A stretch of 64,000 nucleotides of DNA. It comes from Ramazzottius varieornatus (lineage: Eukaryota > Tardigrada > Eutardigrada > Parachela > Ramazzottiidae). Each line of letters begins with the position of its first letter. Positions within the stretch are counted from its first letter, which is position 1. The position numbers were made by a program, and so were the translations under genes. The stretch is taken from assembly GCA_001949185.1 (NCBI GenBank), contig BDGG01000003.1:3331158-3395157 (forward strand), written 5' to 3'. Below are positions 45,794 through 55,894 of the stretch, piece after piece. The notes under the pieces were generated by a model that was not told the DNA's origin, ran no database searches, and worked only from the letters and a program-made list of their open reading frames with translations.

Positions 45794-47227
45794 ATGGCAT
45801 CGTTAGACCTCGTCCAGAGTTTACACGGCCATGATGATCGAGCATGGAGCGTGAAGTGGAATCCTGCTGGTACAATCCTCGCATCTTGTGGCAGCGACAC
45901 CAAGATTATACTTTGGATGGAAGAAGGTGCAGTAGTATCTTCTGGATCCCTTATACGGTGAACCCGCACTTTTACCAGTGTCTAGCTGTCTTGTAGGAGG
46001 CAAGTGGTCAGCGAAGGTGACGCTAACCAATGCCCATCAGCGGACGGTTCGGACGGTGGCCTGGTCGCCAACCGGCACCTACCTTGCCTCGTGTAGCTTC
46101 GACAAGACCATCTGCATCTGGAAGCGAGATGAAACTGGAGCTTTTGATTCGATAGCCACATTGGAGGGCCATGAGAACGAAGTCAAGTGCGTCGCGTGGT
46201 CCATTTCCGGAGAGTATCTAGCGTCTTGCAGCCGCGACAAGACCGTTTGGATATGGACGTGTAAGAACTGTTCATCCAAACCAACGCGAATTTTACGATC
46301 TTCATAAGTGAAAATATCGACATTATTCTCCAGGTGAGTACGACGACGAGTACGACTGCTTAAGTGTACTGCATTCCCATACTCAAGACGTAAAGAAACT
46401 TTGTTGGAGTCCTTCCGAAGACGTAAGAAGGAACATTTACAACATTGTACCATCTCTACTAACTTTCCCGCGCTATCACAGTCTGGGTTTTTTTGTGTTG
46501 CAGATCCTGGTATCGTGCAGTTATGATAACACCATCAAGCTCTTCAAAGACGATGGAGATGACTGGACATGTGTCGAGACGCTTTCCGGCCATACATCCA
46601 CGGTGCGAACCAACGTGACACCTTATTCTTTGTCTTATACTTCTTTGACGCCGTGCCACAATATTATGGTATGAATGAGTACCTGCATAGCAAATTCTGT
46701 ATGTGCTTGTTGGGTACTTTGTAGGTGTGGTCTGTTGGTTTTGATCACAGCGGAAACCGACTGGTTTCTTGTAGTGATGACCAAACCATCAAAATATGGC
46801 AACGGCTTGGTGGAGGTACGTTTTTCTCTAACAGTTCTTAAAATTCTCCTCACCGAAACACCTTGACAGTTTTTTGCTAATGTGTTTCGTCACAGAAGGG
46901 GATGGGAATTTCGGCGCTCAGGGCTGGCAGTGCGTTTGCACACTGGGCGGCTTCCACGATCGGACAATCTTCGACGTTGACTGGAACAGAAAGAATGGAG
47001 CGATTGCATCTGCCGGTGCTGATGACAGTATCAAAATTTTCGAGGAGGACCTCGACGTCAGAGACTCGCTGCGAGAACCCTCATTTCGTTTGAGTTTTTC
47101 CGTGCCCAGAGCCCACAGCCAAGATGTCAATGCCGTGTCGTGGAACCCCGTTAGACCGAATCTTCTCGCTTCATGCAGTGACGATGGCTCTATAAAGATA
47201 TGGAACTACACGCAAGAAGCCAGATAA
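45794..47227 (+). CDS. CIAO1: Cytosolic iron-sulfur protein assembly WD40 protein CIAO1
   Basis: Five or six exons from [20 protein letters not shown] to [11 protein letters not shown]. Seven WD40 blades: [75 protein letters not shown]; the blade after [25 protein letters not shown]; and [40 protein letters not shown] and the seven-blade length are characteristic of CIAO1/Cia1, which works with CIAO2B and MMS19 to load Fe-S clusters onto nuclear and cytosolic enzymes. The intron positions around 46320-46500 and 46605-46720 are approximate. Confidence 0.93.
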
Positions 47228-47737
47228 CAGAGAAGTGTGGCATAGAGCTGTTCCCATTACATAAAGTACGTGGCCTTCTTACCAGTATTTTGTGATGCGT
47301 AAAAAATTCTTTCGATTACACTTCGGGACCAGCCGCGGGCGAAACGTGGGCGCCGTTTTAGATTTTTAGGTGCGGTGCACTTTGGATTGCGAGTCTTAAG
47401 TCGAACGTATCACATAGAATTTTCATGGTTGATCTACAGTAGTTTCTCCACCCATTTGTAGCTTAGACCTCAGATAAGCACGTAGTTTAAACAGACCTCT
47501 GACTACTTTATTCGGTCCAGAACATCTGACCCAAATTCACGGTCGATGGGTTCATCGTCGGTTTTAGCGCATAGCCGAAGTAGACAGTAAGACTGGTGCT
47601 GGGACTGCTGGCCATACAGTAATCGGCGGAAAGCTTTATTACGTTACTTACATAATACTCGTTCCAGGTTCAACCTTTTGCAGGGGAAACTGCAGGTGTG
47701 GAGTTCATCTGTTAGTTTACTAGTGTTGGGGGGAAAA
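47228..47737. other. Gap between CIAO1 and the ureF relic
   Basis: About 510 bp, including the CIAO1 3' flank. No open frame or element that I can support. Confidence 0.3.
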
Positions 47738-48830
47738 ATGTTCGGAAAGCATGTCAACTTCGACGTCGTGCAACTTATGGACTCAGGTATGTCAGACTAT
47801 GTGACTCACAAGTAGGAGGTAGAAAATCGGTAATATTTTAACGCGTCAATAAGTGAATTTGTTTTCCAGCGTTCCCGATTGGTTCGTTTGCGCATAGCAA
47901 AGGACTCTAGAGCTTTTGCGGACTGACAGCCACGGGATTTCCTAACGGAGCGAACCGTACTTTGAAGTCGCAAGAGCAGGTGAAAGCTCTGAACGACATT
48001 ATGATGTGCATCATTGAGAACACCGGTAGGCCATCTGTCGTAAAACATTCCCTTAGTCATACAACAGGCTTACAGTGAGAAAGATGACGGACTTTCCGTG
48101 GTTTTCCAGCAACATTACAATTATATTTTGTACACAAGTTCGTTCAGATTAAATTCGGCGATCACACCAGCTTAGCTTTGCTGGAACGCCGTCTTCATGT
48201 CCCGATGTCGAACCACGTTGCGAAACGCGCCAGTCTGTAGCAGGTACCGGCATGCGGTTTGCTCTCCTTTCCAGGATCCTTCCGAGACCTCTCTGTTTTT
48301 CGTTATAGGTAGGGTAAATCTTTGGCAGCAATTGCGGCTGTTGTGTTTGCTCCGGCCGAGAACTCTAGACGTGTCGAGGCCTTGCATGAGCTCGTAACCC
48401 ATTCGAAGCTGCTCGGCCATTTCCCTGTAGTTTTCGGGTACCTTTGTGGCCTCCTGGGGCTAACGCCACTTCAGAGCGTCGATCTCTTCCTATATGGACA
48501 ACTCCGCAATCTAGTCAGTGCGGCTGTGCGAATGGGACTGGTCGGCTCTGTAGAGGTACCGGAAGTAGCTGCTATAATGTCGGTTGGGTCAGTAGTACAA
48601 GCTTCCTTGTTTGCAGGCCCAGAAACTACAAAACGGCCCCCGCAGCTATCCCACCGGTAGGCTTCGAAGCAAGTTATCTCTTTTCTTCTTGCCTGAGATT
48701 CTACCGCATAGAAACTCATTCTCAATCTTGCAGTGGACGACTGGTCGTCGAACCTCACATCAGCCATCCAGTCTTTGATGTTGCCCAGAACGGTCACGAC
48801 AAACTGTTCGCGAAGCTATTCAACTCGTGA
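47738..48830 (+). pseudogene. ureF: Urease accessory protein UreF, disrupted
   Basis: UreF landmarks appear in order across inferred exons: 47738-47786 plus 47870-48025 join as VVQLMDSAFPIGSFAHSKGL; 48158-48240 gives MSNHVAKRASL; 48312-48555 gives LLGHFPVVFGYLCGLLGL and YGQLRNLVSAAVRMGLVGS; 48617-48657 gives AQKLQNGPRSYP; 48733-48830 ends DVAQNGHDKLFAKLFNS. UreF is the GTPase-regulating chaperone that helps UreG/UreD load nickel into urease. Breaks: an in-frame TAG at 47908-47910 just where GLE is expected, an in-frame TAG at 48238-48240 right after RASL with the next conserved part in another frame, and a frame change near 48770-48780 before HPVFDV. Exons and most GT-AG sites are still recognisable, so decay is recent or the breaks are assembly errors. 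Confidence 0.82.
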
Positions 48831-49531
48831 TCGTGATGGATGAACATCCAAAACTACTGCACATAAGTTTCGCTGTGGTGCGACACAAGAAGGTTGCATT
48901 TTGCCTTTCGCGTCAAAGAATACCAGACGCAAGTCTATGGATTCCGGCGTTTTACCTGCTCCAGTAGTTTTCTGTGCCGGTTGTTCACCGAACTTCGAGC
49001 AGGAAGATTGTTGCGGGTTCTTAGCGCAATATATGAATCGGTGCGCTTAGTATATAAATCGGTGCGCTTAGTATATAAATGTGGAAATATAGCTTTCGCG
49101 ACGGATAACTGAATTAGACTGAACTATCGTCAGGGGATAACCGCTGGATCTCCCGGCGGCCGGCGCTCCGCCCAAGGGCGGCCTAAGATCGATTGACCCA
49201 GTAAAATTTTCACAACTCAATTCTAGTGTGATTTGAGAGGAGTTTTTGTTGCAGGAGTCTCGCAGAAGCTCTTCCCCAGCTGTACGTTTGCGAAGTTGAT
49301 GCGACAGAAGTCGTGTTTGGGGTTGGAAAGGGCGTTTGTTTGGAATTCTGTAATATCGATCAGTGCTTCGATAGTCCGATGCATTGCCGAATCTTGTTCA
49401 CTAGTCGTATTGTCCTATGCTATTTGAGGATCCTTTGCCTCGGTGGTGCACTGATCGACCATATCGCTCTCACGTCACTCTGTACCTGACTGCTATTTCT
49501 GATAACCGCAGATGCTGGATCAAGCTCGAAG
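48831..49531. other. Gap between ureF relic and orphan membrane gene
   Basis: About 700 bp with no supported gene. Contains a small tandem repeat (49036-49077) and a GC-rich patch at 49155-49185. Confidence 0.3.
49036..49077. repeat. Tandem repeat, two 21-bp units
   Basis: Two exact copies in a row of a unit beginning AATCGGTGCGCTTAG and ending TATATA. Confidence 0.85.
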
Positions 49532-50551
49532 ATGGATGTGGAGATTAAGGAAAGCGTTCACCAGAATGGAACCGATCCAGCTGACCATGTAGATCCGACT
49601 GATACTTCAGAGATGGGAACCATCAAGCCTCTTCTGCAAAACATATATGTTACAGGAGCTTCCGTACCCCGACTGAAGTCCTGGAACAGCTGTTTTATTG
49701 GTCTAAGCATCGCGCTTGGAGTTGCTCAAGTTATTGGTAAGATGGATTTCTTCGTTTAGCGTTCGTCTGAAAATCAGGAGAACGAGGGCAAGTCAGTCAT
49801 GGACTCATGGTTGAATTAGTTGTGTGTCGACATACTGTAGGTTGGTGGATTTTTAACGGGTGGCCAACTTGCACTTCTTGCCCCTGTAAAGCTGACCATC
49901 ACTACGAGTACACGTACTTGACTATTTCCGTTGTTTCTAACCATGCGTTTTCGTCGTTTAGTTTCAGTGTTAGTGATCGTCAGATACACTCCGGAAGAAG
50001 AGTGGCTGGAGAGATGTTTCTGGCCAATGGACATTTGGTTCCCGGAAGTATTCGGTGCAGTAATAGGCGTCATACTTGGGATACTGTGTAGGGACCTTCT
50101 TCGCAAAATATCAAAATCCACAACAGCTTCTTACAAAGCGACGAACTTTCAGCACTACCAAAGACACTACATTCCATGGAAAGGAGCGCCCGTCATTTCC
50201 AGAAGGAAATCCATGCCGATTATCTTAGTTCCTACCCTTTTGTCGTTCCCGCTGTTCATCGTTAGTGTCGTTAGTTTCTGTTACGGCGTCCGAATGCTCA
50301 CCAGCGTGGACCTAACCGGAGAGAACACCGACTTCTCCTCCAAAGATCATTCATCCTTTATTGTTTGCTTGTGCATACATTTCTTTATTCTGTTAGCCAA
50401 AATTGCCGTTCTCGTTTTACAGATCGTTATACCTGGTGTTATTGCGACCATAGCGAATCATCGCTTTGGTGTCATGTCTAACTATTTTTATCCTTTCGCC
50501 GTGTTCCTCAACGGAGCAGAATTTTCTAAACCTCTGCTAATCGAGCGTTAG
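49532..50551 (+). CDS. Orphan four-helix membrane protein
   Basis: Two exons, 49532-49736 and about 49972-50551, join in phase to give about 261 residues. The start is MDVEIKESVHQNGTDPADHV, hydrophilic and acidic. Membrane segments: WNSCFIGLSIALGVAQVIVL, FGAVIGVILGILC, IILVPTLLSFPLFIVSVVSF, and FIVCLCIHFFILLAKIAVLV continuing into LQIVIPGVIATIA. The tail ends SKPLLIER. The layout (acidic N-terminus, four helices, short loops) resembles MS4A/tetraspan-type proteins, but I see no diagnostic motif, so no family is assigned. The codon pattern and splice sites support a real gene. Confidence 0.65.
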
Positions 50552-50863
50552 CATAGACTCTTGTACAGATTTTGTAAATACGTGCTTGTGATGATTTTGA
50601 ATCTTTTCCGCTTCCTGCAGTGCAACCCGAAAAAATCATTACCCTTTTCCTCAAGCAAAAGCCATTGCTGAGTTTCGGAGGAAATCACCATCAGAACAAA
50701 AGACAAGTAAAATATCAAACAGTTGGTAAGCATATTCTCACCAGTAGGAAACACACTTACGAAAACTTCAGCGAAGGACAGTTCTTCACGAAAAGACACA
50801 GGATATTACAAGGCTGAGTTCGAAAGGAGTTACAGTATACGGCGCACGACCTTCGGCGGTTAG

Positions 50864-52437
50864 TCATGGGCTCCGCATCGTTGATATGCTGCCGTGAGTT
50901 AGACCAGAGGAGGAGGCTGTCGCGCAGACATCCCCAATCGAGTCAGAAGCTTCTACAGGAACATTCTCTTTCTCCGTCCTTCCCAGTGAAGGAAGGACCG
51001 AGTGCGAACTATGCTTCGGCGAACTGGGTTGCGGTCTTCCGTACTTTCTTATTAGCGCTTTGGCTACTTCGTGCAGCTTTGTCATGAACTCCGGAAGGTT
51101 CGTCCGTGCGGCGTACTGCACGGCTACTTTAGGAAGGATAGACTGGGCGTCGTCAACATACGACATCACATAGTCAAACCCATCCTAAAATCGAAACCAA
51201 ATTAAAAGACCATTCCATTCTTGAAAGTCTAAATCATGAAGAGTCAAACCTGCCTCCTCAAAAGTCCGGTGAGGTGTTATCATCAGTGCAGAGTAGTACG
51301 ACTTCACGCGGACGTAGCTGTTGTTAACTGGGTACTTCGGATGGTCGCAGGTCTTCGAAATTATGATCATCGCATTACGGTCTTCGTAAATCCTGCTACG
51401 TCTTTGGTAGATGTATTCACGCGGAAGGAAAGGAAACTGGAAAGAAAGCTATCAATATAACAACCATAAAACCAAACAGAGAGGCTCATATGCAAGCATA
51501 ATGGTTTACCGGATATTGTGAAACCCACTGCAAGGTCTCCGCGCCAGTTTCGTTGTCGCGTTCAATAAGGTCGAGTTTGACGACTAGCTTATCCCACTGC
51601 TTTCGATGAACGATGTCCATCTGAGTTTGGTAGAAGGTCTCGGCCGGAATATCCGAAAAAGTGCCCACTGCCCGGTACTCAGGTAAGGCGTTCGTAGCAG
51701 TCGGCGCTTTCTGCCATACATCACAGTGCGAAGTCTTGGTGACGCTTTCCCAATCACAAAGACAGTCGGCTTCTTTCACTTCGCTGGACCATTTGCTCAA
51801 ATCATCGTAACAGCTGAAAAAGACCGAAACACATATTTACAGAGAATATTCGCCCGCATCGGACAACAGCGTAAGCAAAATCTGTATACCTTTCAATTTC
51901 CTCGTCTGAAATTACGACGTTGAAAAGGTAATCCTGCTTGTCCATCGCAAAGACGACAGAGCTGACTAAAGCGGTCAGTTTCAACGGTGCATGTGTCCGA
52001 AAGGATGTCGATAGCTTCAACAGAAGATTGCCTACGATCCGTCGACTGTACATGGTCCCATACATTAGGGACAGCTGTTGTGCCCGTCGCACACGTTGAG
52101 CAGCATACACTTCGCACTGTCGCGTAAAGAGCCCCAGTAGCTTCATCATTTCGCCGTAAACAAGAGCCTGAAATCGCTTGCGATACGGACCGGAAATCTG
52201 GCCTGGTTCGCTGCCGGGTTTAGGTAGTCTCTTCCGGAGATCCATGTAACCTGGACGCCATGGCAGCCACGAGCTTCTCTTGTGCTTCAGACCTAACGGA
52301 TAGGGCCAGGGAGTATGCTGCCATCTCTTCCAACGGGTGGTTTCAACAACAGGTGTAGAATGGAAAGATCTGCCGATAGGTGTCGATGTCGGAGGACATG
52401 TGGCTAACCGGACCAGGGATTTACCTAAGAAGTTCAT
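50864..52437 (-). CDS. STARD7: StAR-related lipid transfer protein 7, mitochondrial
   Basis: Four exons read leftwards from MNFLGKSLVRLATCPPTSTP (52437) to TMRSP and a stop at 50864. The N-terminus is basic and Ser/Thr-rich without acidic residues, as expected for mitochondrial import. The START domain follows: CDWESVTKTSHCDVWQ, YRAVGTFSDIPAETFYQTQM, HRKQWDKLVVKLDLIERDNE, TLQWVSQYP, VRVKSYYSALMITPHRTFEE, GFDYVMSYVDDAQSILPK, and LPEFMTKLHEVAKAL. Spacing and wording match STARD7, which carries phosphatidylcholine to mitochondria. A Ser/Pro-rich C-terminal extension of about 55 residues goes beyond the usual end. It is divergent from PSMD6. Confidence 0.92.
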
Positions 52438-53016
52438 AGCAACGGGAGTACTTGTCCGAGCGGTCGAAAAACAAACAGTGAATGATGTTGCCCGTCTCCC
52501 GTCAAGCAGCTCCGGTAGTTCCAGACATGGTGAACCACAAGAAGAACGTTGAAAATTATGTTGGAAGAAAACAGGCGGAAGTGAAAGATTTCGTAACTTT
52601 AGTACGTAGGTGTTTCCATAGAGCTTGCCAGAAGGAAATCAAGAGCTCCGCCCTACCGGCTCGCCAAACTACGCTTATAATGTTGCGAACCGAGCAATCA
52701 AGTAATCAAGGCGGCAAGCGCCCTGACGTCAGCACATCTAGCCAATCAGCCAGACGTTGGTGCCTCTACGATGCGCACAGCATCGCTTCAGCGCACAGCT
52801 CTTGCCACTTTTCATTCCATGTAAACGCTTTGTCATCAATCATCATCTCCAATCATCATCTCTCCGTTCATCGAAGGTCCATGAAGTGAGATCCGCTACA
52901 AGAATTTCTGGTGCGACAAAGTTATTGGACTGGAGCAGGGAGCTAGTTTAGACAACTGACGCGGCGGTGTAATAGTTCGAGTGATTTGGAACGAAAAGTC
53001 GACAACCACAGCAATC
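52438..53016. promoter_or_regulatory. Divergent intergenic region, STARD7 / PSMD6
   Basis: About 580 bp between divergent start codons; a shared promoter is inferred. CTGACGTCAGC near 52723-52733 matches a full CRE/ATF palindrome (TGACGTCA), a plausible housekeeping promoter site. Confidence 0.4.
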
Positions 53017-54554
53017 ATGCCTGGCGAAATATTGGAGGAAGATCGGATGGAGAAGAATCCCGACTTTCAGATGGCCCAGTGGAAGTTTTTGCTTCAAACA
53101 GAGGATTTCAAAAATGACAAAGCGACAATAACGTCCCTCTTGGAAGCTATCAAAAGCAATGGTAAAAGCACATTCCTATTCGAAATCTCGTGGTTAACTC
53201 CGTACTTGTACAGATATGGCTCCGTATTACGATCGAATCTGCACCGAACTCGGCTGGAAGAAGGACGATACCTTGGCTAAGCAGATGAAGGTCAACAACG
53301 AGAAGAAGCTAAAAGAAATTGAGGATAAGATTGCTGATGCGGAACAGAATCTGGGATCGATCGAAGTTCGAGAGGCTTATTTCGACAAGTTCAATTACCT
53401 CTGTAGAACTGGTGACAAGGTACGGTCACGTTTCTGGTTGACGATTTATCATCCAGAGAATCGTTTGCGTCGTAAGGCTACTTCACCTAACTTGAAGGTT
53501 ATCTGTTTGTGTAGGAAGGCTCCGAGACTGCGTTCCGTGTCTGTTACGAGAAGACCGTCGGAAACGGTAATCGCCTGGACCTGATCTTCCAGATGATTCG
53601 AATTGGACTGTTCTTCAGTGATCTTGACTTAACAACTCGAAACCTTGAGAAAGCTCGCAGGTAGGCACTGCCGCGCTGGTATCCTTATATACAGAGTACA
53701 ACTTCCAGTCAAGCATGTTACTTTACGTTCGCTTTCATATTCTAGTCTGGTTGAGGAAGGTGGAGACTGGGACCGTCGTAACCGCCTGAAGGTCTACGAA
53801 GGAATTTACTACATGAGCATCCGCGAGTTCACCAAAGCTACTACCAACCTTCTGGACACAGTCAGCACTTTTACATGCTACGAGATCCTGGACTATGAAA
53901 CCTTCATCACGTACGTCGTCCTTTGCGGAATGCTCACGCTGGAGCGCACGAAGCTCAGAGCCAAGGTTAGATCCGTTCCCACAGTTCGCTACTTCCAGTA
54001 CGCGACAGGCATAGCTTCAAGGTGATTACTTCTGGATTAGGTGGTTCGTTCGGCCGAGATCCTTGAGGAAATGCATGCCATGCCTAGTCTGAAGACCTTC
54101 TTGATGGCACTGTACGAGTCGCGGTTCGCTGAGTTCTTCGGAGCATTGGGTAAGCTAATCGTCACTTGACAAGGAAGGAACGGCCTTCGATACGTAGTTA
54201 TCTCTTTCAGCTGAAGTGGAGCAGAAACTAAAGTTCGATCGCTACTGGAACCCACACTACAATTACTATATCCGCGAGATGCGCATCCTGGCTTACAACC
54301 AGCTACTAGAGTCGTACCAGTCCTTGACGTTGGACTACATGGCCAGCGCTTTCGGAGTGACGCCTCAGTTTATGGATCGAGAACTTTCGCGTTACATTGC
54401 AGCTGGACGACTGTACTGCAAGATCGACAAGGTAAACGGCATTGTGGAGACCACGCGCCCCGACAACAAGAACAGACAATATCAGCTCTTCATCAAGCAG
54501 GGTGACCAGGTCTTAAATAAGGTCCAGCGACTGTCTCGTGTAATCAATGTTTAG
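53017..54554 (+). CDS. PSMD6: 26S proteasome regulatory subunit 6 (Rpn7)
   Basis: About seven exons from [20 protein letters not shown] to [13 protein letters not shown], about 390 residues, the normal length for Rpn7. Conserved blocks: [91 protein letters not shown], and [15 protein letters not shown]-like repeats. The C-terminal PCI domain carries [40 protein letters not shown] and [20 protein letters not shown]. Rpn7 is a scaffold subunit of the 19S lid. Introns are short with clear GT-AG sites. Confidence 0.96.
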
Positions 54555-54931
54555 TTTGGTCTATTGGTACGTATTTCTTTTCTGAATCATTTTCTGACTA
54601 CAGACGTTGTATGCCTTCTTCCGTATAACTTATTCATACGAGCTTGTTCCGGCATTGCTGCGTGGCCCATAAAGATTTCTCTTCGAACTAAATTATTGTG
54701 TGAAGTGAGTTCAAATGACCTTCTTGCCTTTCCGGTTTTAGAGATTTCGCGTAGACAGACTTGTCGATGGGGGACTTTGCATTTTCCTCCCATATGTTGG
54801 GCTCGGAATTTCGCACAGAAAAATTCCCTCATTTTATTGCGCTAAGAAAGCAAGTTTCCATAAGAATCCGAGCAGCAAAATTACCAGATTAGATAATCGG
54901 CCCAGTGGTTTCAAAGTGTATAAACGTAAAA

Positions 54932-55003
54932 AGGAGACAACCGGGTTTGAACCGGTGACCTCTCGATCTGCAGTCGAATGCTCTACCACTGAGCTATGTC
55001 TCC
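54932..55003 (-). tRNA. tRNA-Cys(GCA)
   Basis: Read on the minus strand, acceptor GGAGACA pairs with TGTCTCC; the D-arm is TAGCTCAGTGGTAGAGCA; the anticodon loop CTGCAGA in stem TTCGA/TCGAG gives anticodon GCA; the T-arm is ACCGGTTCAAACCCGGT. No intron. Confidence 0.95.
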
Positions 55004-55894
55004 ACATGTGTACAACAGTCGTGATAGTTTTGTGCTTCTAGATTAAATGACAGCTCCTAATCCGCATACGTGGCCATTCAAGTCCAAAGTCACCATGCGC
55101 AGGTCAAAGCCGAACCATAGATCCGGCTGCTCACGCTGGTCGTCGGAAGCTCCGAAATGCTACTCCGCATCGAACCTACCTTTCGCTCTTGCGGAGCTGT
55201 GGCTGTTCACGGAGGACAGACGAGCATTACCGTATGGTTCTGTGCGTCGTCGCATCCAGCAGTTCATCAAATCTTGCGATGCGGAGAGCACGTCGAAGTG
55301 TTCTTGCTGCGAACTCGGATTACTTATCAGGGACAGAGTCTGTGGACTGACATCTGGGCCGTACCGTATGTCATCGGGCCCGACTGCAACCCGACCGGTA
55401 AGAACCTAGAATACACCACCAGCAGCCCTGCTCAAAAACAACTTTTACTGTTTTCTTTCCAACACAAGTAAACCCCAGAGGAAACTATACGAACGGATAG
55501 TGGGTCGGAACTTGGATTAAGGGTAATAGAAGTAAAAAAGGTAGGGCGTAAAGGCATCCTATGAGACGCAAAAATAAAGGGGCCTATGTGAGAAAAACCA
55601 TCAAAAACCCAGCATTCGCAATGCGGATCGAAAGGGCCAGTAGAAAAGAACCGCCTGAGAGCTAAGAGTATGGGAAAGACTCAGAATCGCTTACATGCGG
55701 ACAGAAGGAAGTAATTACAGGAAGACACAGCAGAGAAAGAAAAAGGGGAAAAGCGGAATGGCAAGTATATCACTCTCGGTAATTTCTTCATCGCGCACCT
55801 GCAAACCAGCCCGACATCAACGATCCATTCAAAAATTTGGGTATCATCGAAGCGGAATTCGAAGACAAGAATTCACGCGCTTATAACAAAGGTT
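55004..55894. other. Gap between tRNA-Cys and the RNF14-like gene
   Basis: About 890 bp. A plus frame at about 55157-55471 contains a protein-like stretch (TYQGQSLWTDIWAVPYVIGP), but no start, splice model or family can be supported. Otherwise purine-rich sequence with nothing seen. Confidence 0.3.

Noticed and set aside
47738-48830. ureF as bacterial contamination or recent bacterial transfer
   Set aside because: Motifs are split by GT-AG introns and base composition is like the neighbours, so it is a resident eukaryotic gene.
50820-50870. ACGGCGCACGACC near the STARD7 stop as a seventeenth MITE copy
   Set aside because: Only a short core match, with no inverted partner or outer arms.
55047-55471. 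Overlapping plus frames with a protein-like stretch after tRNA-Cys
   Set aside because: No start, splice context or family signature could be supported; kept only as a note in the gap entry.
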